NCBI RefSeq assembly: GCF_963675165.1
Contig: NC_087383.1
Location: forward strand, 5,930,839 to 5,994,838
Direction of reading: 5' to 3'
Source of the DNA: Halichondria panicea
Lineage: Eukaryota > Porifera > Demospongiae > Suberitida > Halichondriidae
DNA length: 64,000 bases
A program made the translations under genes and the position numbers. Each line of letters begins with the position of its first letter. Positions within the stretch are counted from its first letter, which is position 1. This document shows, piece after piece, positions 44,775-56,365 of this stretch. The notes under the pieces were generated by a model. It had not been told where the DNA came from. It worked only from the letters and a program-made list of their open reading frames with translations, and made no database searches.

Positions 44775-45290
44775 AGTATTAGTTATTGCCCAGCCAGAGT
44801 GCAACATGCCATATATTGCATTGGAGCAGTATAATGCCTGAGGGCCGCAGGCCCCGAGGGCATTATGTGATCCAGTGCAATATATGGCATGTTGCACGAG
44901 GGCGCCTGCAATAACTAACTTGTTGCCCAATGACGTTAAACTCGTCTGACTGGTCATATAAATCGTAATAAAAGACATGTGTTTTGAAGGTATTTAGTGT
45001 ATTCATTAGTTTTGCTGAATTCCATAGTAAATTTTTAGCTAGTAGTTATAAAAGTAGTAGCCTATAAAAGGAACCAAATGAGTTATTGGTTGGGATGGTG
45101 GAGCATAAGCCCCAAATGGATATCTCTTAAAGAAATCTACTGCATTTACACACAGTGCAAGTGCATATAATCCAGTGCATTATGCCATATAATGCAGTGC
45201 AATATATGGTAGCCATGGCAGTGATGCAACATGCCATATACTGAGCACTGGAATGCTTTGATCTGCCCACTCACTGGGCAACAAGTGGAT
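44775..45290. repeat. fold-back repeat with GTGCAACATGCCATATATTG arms
   Basis: 44801-44840 and 44858-44897 are complementary arms around GCCTGAGGGCCGCAGGCCCCGAGGGC. Further pieces of the same arms recur at 45170-45240. The outer parts contain TTGCCCAGCC and CTGGGCAAC, suggesting the ends of one composite element. Confidence 0.65.
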
Positions 45291-46370
45291 TTACAAAAAT
45301 TAATAAATAAATATTATGCTTCGACTAGTTTTGCTTAGTAATACATTGAAGGCTATGAATGATCTACGCCGTTCTTCTGTTCTGCTGCTTTTCTCTGATT
45401 TGTCACAACTAAAATTCACTGAATTTTATTGCAGACTGCAGACTCTAACGTAGCAAAATCAGTTGAGTATAATTACATCTTAATTCTTATTAGCTATAAT
45501 TATAATAATTATAGCTCTGCATTAGAACGCCCTAGCTACAAGAGTCATTATTAAAAATAATTATAATTATAGACATGAAACTTTCAGCATCCTTTTTAGC
45601 AAAAATCATTTCCCAACTATTTTTTCACACCATGTGTATAATTATGCCTCGAGGCGTAGCCATACGGTAAAGCTGACTGTGTGTGTGTCTGTTCCAGCTG
45701 CAACTGCTCAACAGTTACTTGTAATGCGACAAAAACAATAGGCTTCTAGTCACGTTCTCATGGATTTTGATTCGTCGATTAGCAAACATTCTCGAGTTAT
45801 GGCTAGTTTGACTCACATTGAAGGCTGTGTTGCAGTCTCTTCAGGAATCTTTCATAGCATCATCTGTTTGCACAAACTTTCTATTCGAGTTAGCCTTGTA
45901 CTAAAGCGCTAGCTTTTTGTTAGCTATACAAGAGTAAGAAAGAGCTGCTAAAGAAGCTAGCTATTTTAGTAATCATTATGGAACTTGCAGACACACCCCT
46001 TCTTCCTGGATGTAATGTGCATGCGCTCAATACCACGTGTAAGAGAATCCATTTTGAACGCCAGATCCTGGCAGAATCAATTTTCTTTTTTGTTGAGGTC
46101 CTGGTAAGCCACAAACCAACCTTTTCTGATAGACTGCTTGTTATAGATAATAATTATTACTACTTTCTGTGATTGATTTCTGTCTTTCACAGACTACTGA
46201 CTATGCCTTTGACAAAGGTTTTCTCCAATTGTTTGGCTACATGCAATTTAAGACGATCAGTATGCACTTTCTTGTGAAACAATCAAAACACATTGCAAAT
46301 TACTTATCTCTTCTATAACACTCTATAGTAATACTTTTGAGCGAAAGCAAAAACATGGCGAGAGGCATTA
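45291..46370. other. no exon seen
   Basis: AT-rich, with a GCCTCGAGGCGTAGCCATACGGTA motif near 45645 resembling the start of the TG-rich repeats at 29970 and 44655. No coding signal could be supported. Confidence 0.4.
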
Positions 46371-46372
46371 GC

Positions 46373-46530
46373 AAGTGCACGCTTGCAATACTTGTTGTAA
46401 CTGTATACATGCGCTGCATTATCACCCGTGGTGTTCAGCACATGCACATAGGCGAACAAAAATTCATCCGATGTGGGGCTCAAACCCATGATCCTCAGAT
46501 TAAGAGTCTGATGCTCTACCGACTGAACTT
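46373..46530 (-). repeat. tRNA-Lys(CTT)-derived SINE head (copy 1)
   Basis: The minus strand from about 46528 to 46468 reads GTTCAGTCGGTAGAGCATCA, the anticodon stem-loop GACTCTTAATC, and a T-arm GGGTTTGAGCCCC: a tRNA-Lys with CTT anticodon and recognisable A-box and B-box. The acceptor stem no longer pairs, and the 3' part runs into unrelated sequence (to about 46373) that is shared with a second copy at 51776-51975. Therefore it is a SINE or tRNA pseudogene and not a functional tRNA. Confidence 0.75.
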
Positions 46531-46539
46531 GTCTTAGTA

Positions 46540-46910
46540 GCAGATCCAGGAAAAAGAAAAGTGGGGTTTCAAATTAACGAGCGCGCAGTACGAACATTTT
46601 TGGGAGTTATGCCCACTTCCGGTTATACACGTTGTGCAGTAACACTATAGGGAAAATCCCATGCCAGGGTAAGTCCCATAATAGACCGGCCTGCGTAGAG
46701 CTATAGCTAGCTGCTATGAACAGTCAACTAACTAACTTATATAGGCGAACCCATTTGATACATCAAAACAACAGGTACAATTAATACAAAAAGCTAGGTA
46801 GTATAGTTGCATGCAATAAAGCCAGCTAGCATTATAAAATTATCTACTTTAAGTAGAGAGCAACACTCCATGGACGAGTTTTGCTACTCTCTCTTCTGAA
46901 AGGCTGCGAT
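46540..46910. mobile_element. decayed MITE related to 10144-11101
   Basis: GCAGATCCAGGAAAAAGAAA at its start, CCCACTTCCGGT, and AAGTCCCATAATAGAC correspond to the left end and the post-LINE part of the 10144-11101 element, without the LINE insert. The right inverted end is lost. A second copy is at 51987-52290. Confidence 0.65.
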
Positions 46911-47006
46911 GGCATTCCAAGTAAATAAACCTATAATTATAGCTATAACTGCAAATCCGCAAAATTGCAATAAAAAAAAACGCTACTATAGAAGCCTATA
47001 TATTAT

Positions 47007-48372
47007 TAGCCTCGATCCCAGGCCCATCCGTCTCCAATTGAACGCTAGGTCGCCTCCTCGGCCTGGTATTGATTGTATATCTGGGCGTGACCGGAAACTG
47101 GTAAGTATCAAGAGGAATGCTATGTACTGTAACATCTTCAGTTTATCACAGTTGGCTAAAAATACAGTGATATAATGACACTAGAAATTAATACTGTTAT
47201 CTGTAGAGTGTACTGCACAGCAGTACTGCGTCCATAATAAATGCAGATGTTTAGAAGCGAAGATCTCAAACAAGAGCTTCCAGAAAGACTTAATAAATAC
47301 TGCGTTGGATATGCCTGCTAAGCCTTCAGGTGGCATAACAAAGATTGTGTGTTCACAGTGCATCAAGAGACAGTAGAATCCTGACGTCACTGGTCAGGAT
47401 AGCAACCACAAGTGTTGAAAGAGCCATTCCACGTCAGTAGTTTTAGTGCAGGTAGTTCTATAAGATCGGCCCCCTTGGGAAGGACACGAGTGGCACTGGG
47501 GCATCCTCTTTCAATGAGTTCGCACCCATCAGCTAGGAACAGTACAACGGGGGTTGGAGGGGAAGGTTCCATTTTGCTCCTGTATATACTAGAACTTAAA
47601 TTCACCATTCCACTATACATTTTGTAACTCACAGTGATGGTCCACACAAAACTAGCCTTGATCCCAGGCCGCACTTCCTTGAAGGCCGGTGAAGGAGGCT
47701 AACACAACACCAGTGCCAGTACCATAATGTCATATCTTGATCCAGATACCAAAGATTGGGCTATAGGCTATAGTGTACAATTTCCAATGATGAAATGGTA
47801 TTATTGATTTATATCGCTCACTTTGACAATACATCCCAGGCCCAGCCACTTGTAGACACCCCTGAGCATAGTATACAAGAGATCGATGGCCGGAGTCTGA
47901 GGATAGACTCTACCAAGTGTATCTGGCAATCAATGGTCTAATCAAGCGCTTGTATTAAATTGTGTAGTCGAGTCAATCAAAGGTAGCCAACTGATAGCAT
48001 AAACTTGAGAACATAGGTCTGTTCTTTCACAAGAGTGATGATCCTTCTTCCTTCGCACAAGACAGCTCCTCACACTCTAGCTAAGCCTATATCTATGACA
48101 AACTAAACTTGCTAAAGAATAATTATACCTATGACACGGAGTTCTTTGTGATTTAACGGTGATTTACGGAGTAAGTATGCTTATACATACACTATTAGTG
48201 TTTCTATTCGCTCCACCTTGCTCAGGTATTCGCTCTTTTTGAGCGAATACCTGAGCAACCACAGCAACCACAGCACATGCATGCCCAGATACACACCCAG
48301 ATACAATCAATACCAGGCCGAGGAGGCGACCTAGTGTTCAATTGGAGACGGATTGGCCTGAGATCGAGGCTA
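47007..48372. mobile_element. 1.37-kb AGCCTCGATCCCAGGCC element with ~80-bp inverted ends
   Basis: 47007-47090 (TAGCCTCGATCCCAGGCCCA..GGTATTGATTGTAT) and 48289-48372 are inverted repeats. The block is absent from the otherwise colinear copy at 51776-52770 (junction at about 52389), which identifies it as an insertion. It encloses a compact member of the same family at 47643-47701. No transposase seen; target duplication not clear in the AT-rich flank. Confidence 0.75.
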
Positions 48373-48910
48373 ATATAAATTATTATAGAAACTCTTGTTT
48401 GCACTTCACTGATCCTTGAGCAGCTGTAGCAGTCTATATATACAAACACAGACTATACCATAATTATACCTCTCTGAGCACAGTGGTATATTTCTAGGAA
48501 ATGCAGGTAGTAGGAGGGTGCTGAGAGCGAGCGCCAAAAAATGTTTGATTGTTACTATAATAATTACATGCATGTATACAGGCTAGATACACTTGAATAA
48601 CTCTTTGATCATCAGAACGTTCATCCTCTTTATAATTAATAATTATTATAGCTACCACCACATGGGTTTCCGTATATACACTCATGTTTTAATTGTTATA
48701 CACTAACAAGTTACTATAATAACGATGCAAAACAGTGACCAGTGCAGGCCCTATACCTCTTATCAAGGAATCAAGGCATACTGTACGTTAGCAAGGTGTT
48801 CAATAATACCGAGAAATGTACAACCTACTTAATTGTTAGTATTTGACAACCCAGTACAGCATAATTATGCACAAAATAATAATTATTGTATTACTATACT
48901 AACTAATTAC

Positions 48911-49015
48911 CATTGACAGCCACATTGCATTTCATGATGAGGAACTTTATCATGTCCAGGTCTCCCTCTCTGACTGCCAGTCCCAGTGGAGTTAGTCCAT
49001 CCCTGGTCACAGCTC
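48911..49015 (-). CDS. ankyrin repeat exon (105 bp)
   Basis: Acceptor CTATAG, donor AATG then GTAATT. It reads AVTRDGLTPLGLAVREGDLD followed by MIKFLIMKCNVAVN, paralogous to the exons at 41372 and 55671. The less favourable donor and the change in the final Asn-Val-Asp motif may mean relaxed constraint. Confidence 0.83.
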
Positions 49016-49296
49016 CTATAGTGGTGAGTATAATTATGTCAGGAATTAGCCTCGAATCCAGGCCGATTAAAATACGGCCCGCATGGCCATGGTATATATT
49101 ACATGTGTAATCATATAGGTGTTGCCCGTCCACGCCGATGTACTATCGTATAGCGCGAAATTTTCGAGGGGCTTAATTTTCGCGGATTTCGTGGGTTAGT
49201 AATCCTACACAAAAATTAAGTCCACGAAAATGTTTCTATTGAGAAGGTTTATTTGCACATTATAGTCTGAAACTATATAGAAGAGGCTCTCATCTA

Positions 49297-51527
49297 CAGT
49301 AGACTCTCGCTATTCCGGCTCTCTGAAGTACGGCCACCTCGATATACCGGCCATTTGGCTTGGCACGGAATGCTAGCTATAATATTATGCTTACACTGTT
49401 AAAAATGGTGCGTTAATTAACACACTTTTAGTGTGCTCGTTGCACTGTTTAAGTTTAACACACTGAGAGGTGTTGATCAACACACACTCTTGAGTGTGTT
49501 AATCAACACTGGTGGTAGTGTGCTCACATGACATGCATATAAGTGTTTACATAGCATGCACTGTATAGGTAATGTGCTCACATGACATGCATATAAGTGT
49601 TACCAGTACATCACATTGTCATAGCAACAAGAGACATTGCATTGATACAGCATACTTCAAATTAAATGATTAACAGTGAACGAAGTAAAACATCTTATGA
49701 CTAATCTATCTAAGAAAGTGTACAAAATAGTTACATCGTTTGGTACCCTCTGCATGTTTGATTTCTGCTCCCTCGCAAAGATTTGACAACATTAACAGCG
49801 CTGAACACCTATAATAGAAAATTATTATTCCTGAATAACAAAATCAATCAATTTCTCACCTAAACAGCAGCGTTACAATCAGCTTCAGAGTGATTGACCA
49901 ACTTTATGACGGACCTTTTTTCTATGTACATAAAACAAGACATGGCTGTAATTAATTAATCACTAGTTCATTCTTACCTTTTGTGCTGATGACTTGATAC
50001 TTCTGCTCTCCTTTAGAGCTCTAAATGCAAAGAACAGCACGGTGTGAAGGGACTTAACTTGACAAAAACCTCATGATTATTATCTATAGAAGATTAAGAA
50101 TAGCTCTTTACAATTTAAAAACTCACCTAAATTGTAGCATCACAACAGCTTTAGAGTGGCTGGAAATTGACCTTCAACTTAATGCCCAACGTTTTGAAGT
50201 TTGTTTCTACATGCATAAAACAGCACAGTTATTTACGTAATTAATAAGTTCACTCTTACTTTTAGTTTATGACTTGAAAACTTCTCTTCCCCTTGAGCTC
50301 TGAATGCATAGAACAGTACAGGTCTAAAGACTTCTCAAAGGATCAGGACTAGACTTGGTACGTGGACAAGAAATAATAGAAAAGCAGCTGCTTTGAAGAT
50401 TGCTACGGCAACTGCACTGCTGCGCATGCGCATTCTATAATTAGTCTATAATTATGTTCTATAATTAGATAGCAGGAAAACTGATCATGTGATCCAGAGC
50501 CAGTGGCCACATGGCACAAGATGAGACAGAGAATGCAGCAGTAGTCTTTCCAGGCTGCTCTGAGAGCCAAGAGAACAGCAGGATATATACTAAAGATAAG
50601 TTAAGAAGTTGATCTACAGTATGCAAATTCTTTCAAGTCCCCATTGTCAATTTTATAAACTGGACCAAGCTATATAAATTATAATATTATATGAACTGAT
50701 TTTCTCTTAGCTGGCTCCCATTTGTTATAGCAGCATTGAAATGTAGTATTATTACACCACTGTGCTCATACTCATATAATTCTCTGTGCAGGTGCAGCTG
50801 GCTGTGGTTTACTCACAAGATTAACTGCTATAGTAACTTGAAACCTTTAATATGTTTTTGTTTAATGGTCATCCATAAAAGTTTGTTGCGTGGATATTTG
50901 TTGTTATCGATTATAAGTTTTATAATTGTGACATAATCTCTGGGCTGTTTTGCCTGTACAGTGGTGTAAAAAGCGTAGTGTGTATGAATTACAGTTGGGC
51001 CTAGGGTATCAGTGTGTTCCTTTACACCACTTGAGTGAAGTGTGTGTGTGTGTTACGTTACACACTACTTAGTTGGTGTGTTCTGTTAACCTACTTCGTG
51101 TGTTAGTGAACACTGGGGTGCTCATTAACACACACTGACATTCACCAATAAAATTTAGTGTGTTGATTAACACCCTGTTTTTAACAGTGTACTGCACAAA
51201 ACTCACCCTGAAGTACGGCCACTCCCTATTCCGTTTACCGGCCAGTGCTGGCTGTCCCAAACAAGGTTCAATGTAATTTTATACGAATATTACGGCCGGA
51301 TATGGCGTTATGGGTGTGGTTTAGCAAATAAAATTGGATTACACTTAAATAGAGAACAGATTGATTCCTTATCCTACATTATCCTCGAGACAAGAACCGC
51401 AAAAGTAGTCATTAGATTCGAGGTAAGGTCGTTTTTAAGCCGCGGCTATTTCCTGAGCTACAGCCACCTCGCTATTCCGGCCAAGCTGCATGGTCCCAAG
51501 GGTGACCAGATTAACAAGAGTCTACTG
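49297..51527. mobile_element. Tigger-like MITE, TA-flanked, split by a second element
   Basis: CAGTAGACTCTCGCTATTCC at the left and ..GAGTCTACTG at the right are inverted ends, with TA outside (49295-49296, 51528-51529). The interior (ACGGCCACCTCG.., GGCCGGATATGGCG..) recurs at 42300-42960 and 52767-53213. Most of its length is the nested element 49394-51189. Confidence 0.82.
49394..51189. mobile_element. 1.8-kb TA-flanked element with CACTGTTAAAAA ends
   Basis: The ends are CACTGTTAAAAA / TTTTTAACAGTG. TA is duplicated (49392-49393, 51190-51191). Both ends carry arrays of GTGTTAATNAACAC-like palindromes (49411-49530; 51010-51170). The host repeat is uninterrupted at 53104-53140, giving the empty site. 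No transposase frame is present. The Tc1/mariner superfamily is likely from the TA duplication. Confidence 0.85.
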
Positions 51528-51775
51528 TATACCTCTATAATGGTCGTATGGTTGGGATGTTTGACCTTGGTTTCTGTACAGACCATGGGAAATCTTTGAA
51601 TTTGTGTTTCCAACTTAACTACGACCATACGACCATTGTAGAGGTAGCCTCTTCTAACTTCAGAATGGTGTGCAAGCCTTCTCGACAATGGAATAGAGCT
51701 AGGGCATAAGCCACGGAGACAAAATATTTGAACTTAGTAAACGAACTATTATTATAGTTCACGGTATTATTATAG

Positions 51776-51980
51776 TGCACGCTTGCAACACTTGTTGTAA
51801 CTGTATACATGTGTGTAATAGTCTGCTAGTACAATATAGCTTCATTGGTATTGGTGTGCTGCATTATCACCCGTGGTGTTCAGCACATGCACATATAGAA
51901 GGGGCAATACCAGCGAACAAAAATTCATTCAATGTGGGGCTCAAACCCATGATCAGAGTCTGATGCTCTACCGACTGAAC
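51776..51980 (-). repeat. tRNA-Lys-derived SINE head (copy 2)
   Basis: Same structure as 46373-46530, with a deletion through the anticodon region (CAGACTC then directly TGATCATGGG on the minus strand) and a 50-bp insertion in the 3' part. Clearly a nonfunctional tRNA-derived repeat. Confidence 0.75.
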
Positions 51981-52770
51981 TTGACTTAGTAGCAGATCCA
52001 AGAAAAAGAAAAGGTGGATTTCAAATTAACGAGCGCGCAGTACGAACATTTTTGGGAGTTACGCCCACTTCCGGTCACACGTTGTGTAAGACTATAGGGA
52101 AATCCCATGCAAACTCATTTGATACATCAAAACAACAGGTATTCAACTAATACAAAAAGCTAGGTAGTATAGTTGCATGCAATAAAGCCAGCTAGCATTA
52201 TAATTATAGTGCAGAGCTATATGAAATTATCTACTAAGTAGAGTAGCAACACTCCATGGACGAGTTTTGCTACTCACTCTTCTGAAAGGCTGCGATGGAT
52301 TTCCAAGTAAATAAACCTATAATTATAGCTATAACTGCAAATCCGCAAATTGCAATCCAAAAAACGATACTATAGAAGCCTATATATTATAGAAACTCTT
52401 GTTTGCACTTCATTGATCCTTGAGCAGCTGTAGCAGTCTATACACACACATGCACACAGTATACCATAATAATTATACCTCTCTGAGCACAGTGGTGTTT
52501 CTAGGAAATGCAGCTAGTAAGGAGGGTGCTGAGAGCGAGCGCAAAAAAATGTTTGATTGCTACTATAATAATTACATGCATGTATACAGGCTAGATACAC
52601 TTGAATAACTCTTTGATCATCAGAACGTTCATCCTCTTTATATAATTAATAATTATTATAGCTACCATCACATGGGTTTCCGTATATACACTCATGTTTT
52701 AATTGTTATACACTAACAAGTTACTATAATAACGATGCAAAACAGTGACCAGTGCAGGCCCTATACCAGT
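51776..52770. repeat. segmental duplicate of 46373-47006 plus 48373-48750
   Basis: The order SINE head, decayed MITE, ATAACTGCAAATCCGCAAA, then AAACTCTTGTTTGCACTTCA to AAAACAGTGACCAGTGCAGG is the same as at 46.4-48.75 kb but without the 1.37-kb element. It contains no exon. Confidence 0.85.
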
Positions 52771-53213
52771 ACGGCCACTCGCTATTCCGTTTACCGGCCA
52801 ATGCTGGCTGTCCCAAACAAGGTTCAATGTAATTTATACGTATATTACGGCCGGATATGATGTTTTAGGTGTGGTTTAGCAAATAAAATTGGATTACATT
52901 TAAATAGAGAACAGAATGATTCATTATCCTACATTATCCTCGAGACAAGAACCGCAAAAGTAGTAATCCAATTTTATTTGCTAAACCACACCCAAAACGT
53001 CATATCCGCCGTAATATACGCATAAAGTTACATTGAAAACCTTGTTTGGGACAGCCAGTACTGGCCGGTAAACGGAATAGCGAGTGGCCGTTCTTCAGGG
53101 TGAATTTTGTGCAGTAAACATAATTATAGCTAGCATTCCGTGCCAAGCCAAATGGCCGGTATATCGAGGTGGCCGTACTTCAGAGAGCCGGAATAGCGAG
53201 AGTGTACTGTACA
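52767..53213. mobile_element. rearranged, head-to-head copy of the Tigger-like MITE
   Basis: 52767-52965 and 52970-53090 are inverted copies of the same interior (..GGCCGGATATGA.. / ..TCATATCCGCC..), followed by the intact outer end (..AGCCGGAATAGCGAGAG). It gives the empty site for the CACTGTTAAAAA element. Confidence 0.75.
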
Positions 53214-53632
53214 CAGCAGAACAAAATTACAGTGTGTTATTATAGCGTATAGCATATCAAATTGCTTAACTGTATATGCATAGAAAGGTCAACGCAATGA
53301 GCTATTCCCTATAATTATGGCAGTAGTCTATGGCCTACAAGTTACTATACACCCTAGAAGTGCTAACCCTCGGCTGTTGACAGGTGAATATAGAGTGTTC
53401 AGTTTTACAATAATAAAGAGACTGGTAAAGGATCACTTTAGCTGCATGTAGATCTACCTCGAATAAAGGTCGCGTGTGAAGCTCATGCAAGTTCAAGGTA
53501 TTCCGCAAAAATTAAATGCGCGAAAACTATTCTAACGGTCATTTTGCGAAATTTCATTAATCATACCCTCATAAACTATATATACCCACTATACGGTATG
53601 AAGAGCAAGCCACAAGTATTGTTTAGTGTTAA

Positions 53633-53878
53633 GTGCCATCAACACGCAGGAACATTTCACCTATATATAAGGTGTCACACAAAGAGACACTACATTTGCC
53701 CACAAGCATGCTACTGATTGTACAGAGCATGACCAAGGGCGTATACAGAGAAGAGGGCATGCAACTCACTATGTACCCTACGTACTCATCCGACTTCGTA
53801 TCAGAGACCGGATATGCTAAAAATAGAATCCAGTATACGGACGTGAACAAGTGGGCGGTGTTGTTTACGGAGTTATAA
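53633..53878 (+). CDS. unidentified small open frame
   Basis: 81 codons, MPSTRRNISPIYKVSHKETL... ending VNKWAVLFTEL. The residue mix is protein-like, but no family is recognised, and part of it is repeated inverted at 54260. It may be a remnant of a mobile-element gene. Confidence 0.2.
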   Translation: MPSTRRNISPIYKVSHKETLHLPTSMLLIVQSMTKGVYREEGMQLTMYPTYSSDFVSETGYAKNRIQYTDVNKWAVLFTEL

Positions 53879-54449
53879 TTATGGGCGTGTACATCAGAGC
53901 TGCCTTTGCTAGCTAGCTAACAGTGCAGTATTATTTTAGAGAAGTGTCATGACCAGTCCTAGTCCAGTCAGGTCCAAGACAACCCCTTCGAGCGGGAAGT
54001 TAAGTGCTGGGCGCATTGTTAAGAAGTACCAGAGACTCAGGAAGACAGGTTTATTGTACCTAGGTTTCATCTTCTTGGAGTTGCAACTGTTGGATGGTTT
54101 GCCTTTGCCTTTGACACTGCTAGTACGAGCCATACTGCTGAGAACTAGTTTTACTATGCTGCAATCGAGCTAGCTTATACAGATATAATGATTTACCTTG
54201 TGCGGTCAAAGGTTACGCGTGGGCGTTTTTGTGGGCAGTTCTAAAAATAGCTCAATACGAAGTCGGATGATTCTGAGAATAGGGCGAGTTGCATGCCCTC
54301 TTCTCTGTATACGCCCTTGGCATGACCACAAAGCTAATAATTATACGTAAGAGCAAGCCACAAGTATTGTTACATGCAGAGGTATAAATTAACAGTCGGT
54401 CGCAATTAGCTGACTATTAACTATACTGGCTCAGTGATAGTGTCCTAGC

Positions 54450-54677
54450 ATGCAAAGACTGAAAGCCAAAGGTCATAATTATAGTTATGATGAACATGTG
54501 ACAGTGCCAATGAAAAGGGACCTTAACGCGGGCAGTTTCGAATCAGTTTTTATTGTTGAATCGGATAGAGCGTCCTTTAAGCTTCAAAATGATACCAAGA
54601 TCGACCTCCTAGCTACTTTCTTTCCGGAGATATGTTCGAGGGAACGCTACGAAGGTATTGCAACCTTGAGTAAATGA
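54450..54677 (+). CDS. unidentified small open frame
   Basis: 75 codons starting MQRLKAKGHNYSYDEHVTVP and ending in a plausible folded-protein pattern. The first codons (MQRLKAK) recur at about 55492 in a duplicated segment that quickly hits a stop. No family is recognised; it could be the surviving exon of a duplicated gene. Confidence 0.25.
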   Translation: MQRLKAKGHNYSYDEHVTVPMKRDLNAGSFESVFIVESDRASFKLQNDTKIDLLATFFPEICSRERYEGIATLSK

Positions 54678-55670
54678 CCCTCAAACTTCATGAATAATTG
54701 AAGTTCAATTATTGCCTTCCGGGCACTTCCGTATACTCATAAAGCTTAGTAAAAGATATTCTGGAGAAGACAAGTTAGTTAGATGAAGGCTAGGCGTTCT
54801 AGGACTCTCTAGCTAGCTAGTATAGCTATGTAACTGGATTGCTTGCGAAATTTGACTCAAAATACTCATCCCAAACCTTCGTCTGGGATGGCCATTTATA
54901 CCCACTCTACGGCACTATAATTATATACGGTACGAAGAGCAAGCCACAAGTATTGTTTATAGTTGTTAAGTGCCATCAACACGATTAAACGTATTCTGAC
55001 TTGTTCAGTTTACTATATATACACCCTAGAGCACTGAAGTGCTAACCCTCGTCTGTTGACAGGAGAATGGAGTGCATATAGCAACCACACAATCAATAGT
55101 GTTTGAATTAACAGTAACAGACTCAGTAGATCAATTATTATAGCAAACATATAGAGACTGGTAAAGGATCACTTTAGCTGCATGTATAGATCTACCTCAA
55201 ATAAAGGTCGCGTGTGGAGCTCGTGCAAGTTCAAGTTATTCCGCGAAACTTAAATGAGCGAAAACTATTATAACAGTCATTTCGCGAAATTTCATACACC
55301 CTCAAACTATACCCACTATAATTATATAAGCCATGCACACAACACACCATGACAGTGCATAAGCTATACGGTACGGTATGAAGAGCAAGCCACAAGTATT
55401 GTTACAGAGGTATAAATAATAGTCGGTCCATCGGTCAATTTCTAAGCAATTATCTGACCATTAACTACTTGCTCGGTCATAGTGTCCTAGCATGCAAAGA
55501 TTAAAGGCCAAAAGTAATTAGGGTTAGGGTAAAATGTAACATGGAAGGGACAGTATGACTTGTGTAACCTTGACAACGTATCTAGGTACCCTAACCCTCC
55601 ATTATCAACTTCCCCTGATCATGAACTGTACTTCATTCACATGAATATTGTATTGCATGTACTAACTTAC

Positions 55671-55775
55671 TATTGATATTCACATTGCACTCTGTGATGA
55701 GGTACTTGATAGTGTCCAGCCTCCCCCATCTGACTGCCAGTCCCAGTGGAGTTAGTCCAACATGGTTCACAGCTC
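55671..55775 (-). CDS. ankyrin repeat exon (105 bp)
   Basis: Acceptor CTATAG, donor AATA then GTAAGT. It reads AVNHVGLTPLGLAVRWGRLD followed by TIKYLITECNVNIN. It is closest to the exon at 41372 and shares intron bases beside both splice sites. Confidence 0.86.
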
Positions 55776-56066
55776 CTATAGTGGTGAGTGAGGGAGCATT
55801 GACACGTACATAGTTCACTAAGTCAGAGTCAATTGTTCTCAAATTCAACTATTCAATAGCTGCGTATGCACTAGACACGTTTAAACTTGGTACATGCATG
55901 CATGGGGATAATTCCAGGGATGAAACATGTTACTATCCCCAGATTAGAATGAACATTACCACAATAGTATAGAGTCATATGGCTGCGTAGCAACCACAAG
56001 AACGTTGTCAGTTAAAAACCACGTAGAGGTCAGGGTACAACAACCGTTTGTTCTCAAATCACAAAT

Positions 56067-56067
<1 letters not shown>

Positions 56068-56102
<35 letters not shown>

Positions 56103-56365
56103 TGCAGGGTGTCATACAGGGGGGAAAGGGGGGATATCCCCCCCCTATCTCCAATTTCCCCCCCCTTTTTTTGCTGACTGAGGGTCCATAGCTGGCAATT
56201 TTACATACTATAAGGGTATTGAAATAACAGTTGACCTTTTTTTTAGCAAAATTTTCTGGTTACTTTTCTTATTTCCCCCCTCTACTTCAAAATCCTGTAT
56301 GACACCCTGGTGTGTGTGTGTGTGTGTGCGTGTGCGTGTGCGTGTGCGTGTGCGTGTGTGTGTGA
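56068..56365. repeat. (GT)n arrays flanking a MITE
   Basis: GT repeats at 56068-56100 and 56310-56365 (the latter with GTGCGT variants) flank the CAGGGTGTCATACAGG MITE, so that element inserted into a microsatellite. Confidence 0.9.
56105..56309. mobile_element. MITE, CAGGGTGTCATACAGG ends (copy 2)
   Basis: Same ends and interior as 4668-4850. The flanks GTCTG and GTGTG match a 5-bp duplication with one difference, in GT-rich DNA. Confidence 0.85.

Larger units (their letters stand above)
53214..55670. repeat. block of duplicated and inverted segments
   Basis: 53390-53640 recurs at 55040-55430 in direct orientation, and 54335-54480 at 55365-55515. 53725-53805 recurs inverted at 54260-54324 (CATGACCAAGGGCGTATACA). 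The motif GGTATGAAGAGCAAGCCACA occurs four times. Short plus-strand frames here are listed separately. Confidence 0.65.

Noticed and set aside
46468-46528. Functional tRNA-Lys gene
   Set aside because: The acceptor stem does not pair and the same tRNA-like block with common non-tRNA sequence occurs at 51.9 kb, so it is a SINE or pseudogene.
53936-54173. Overlapping frames on both strands, one starting MART like histone H3
   Set aside because: The similarity stops after four residues, and neither strand shows a recognised domain.
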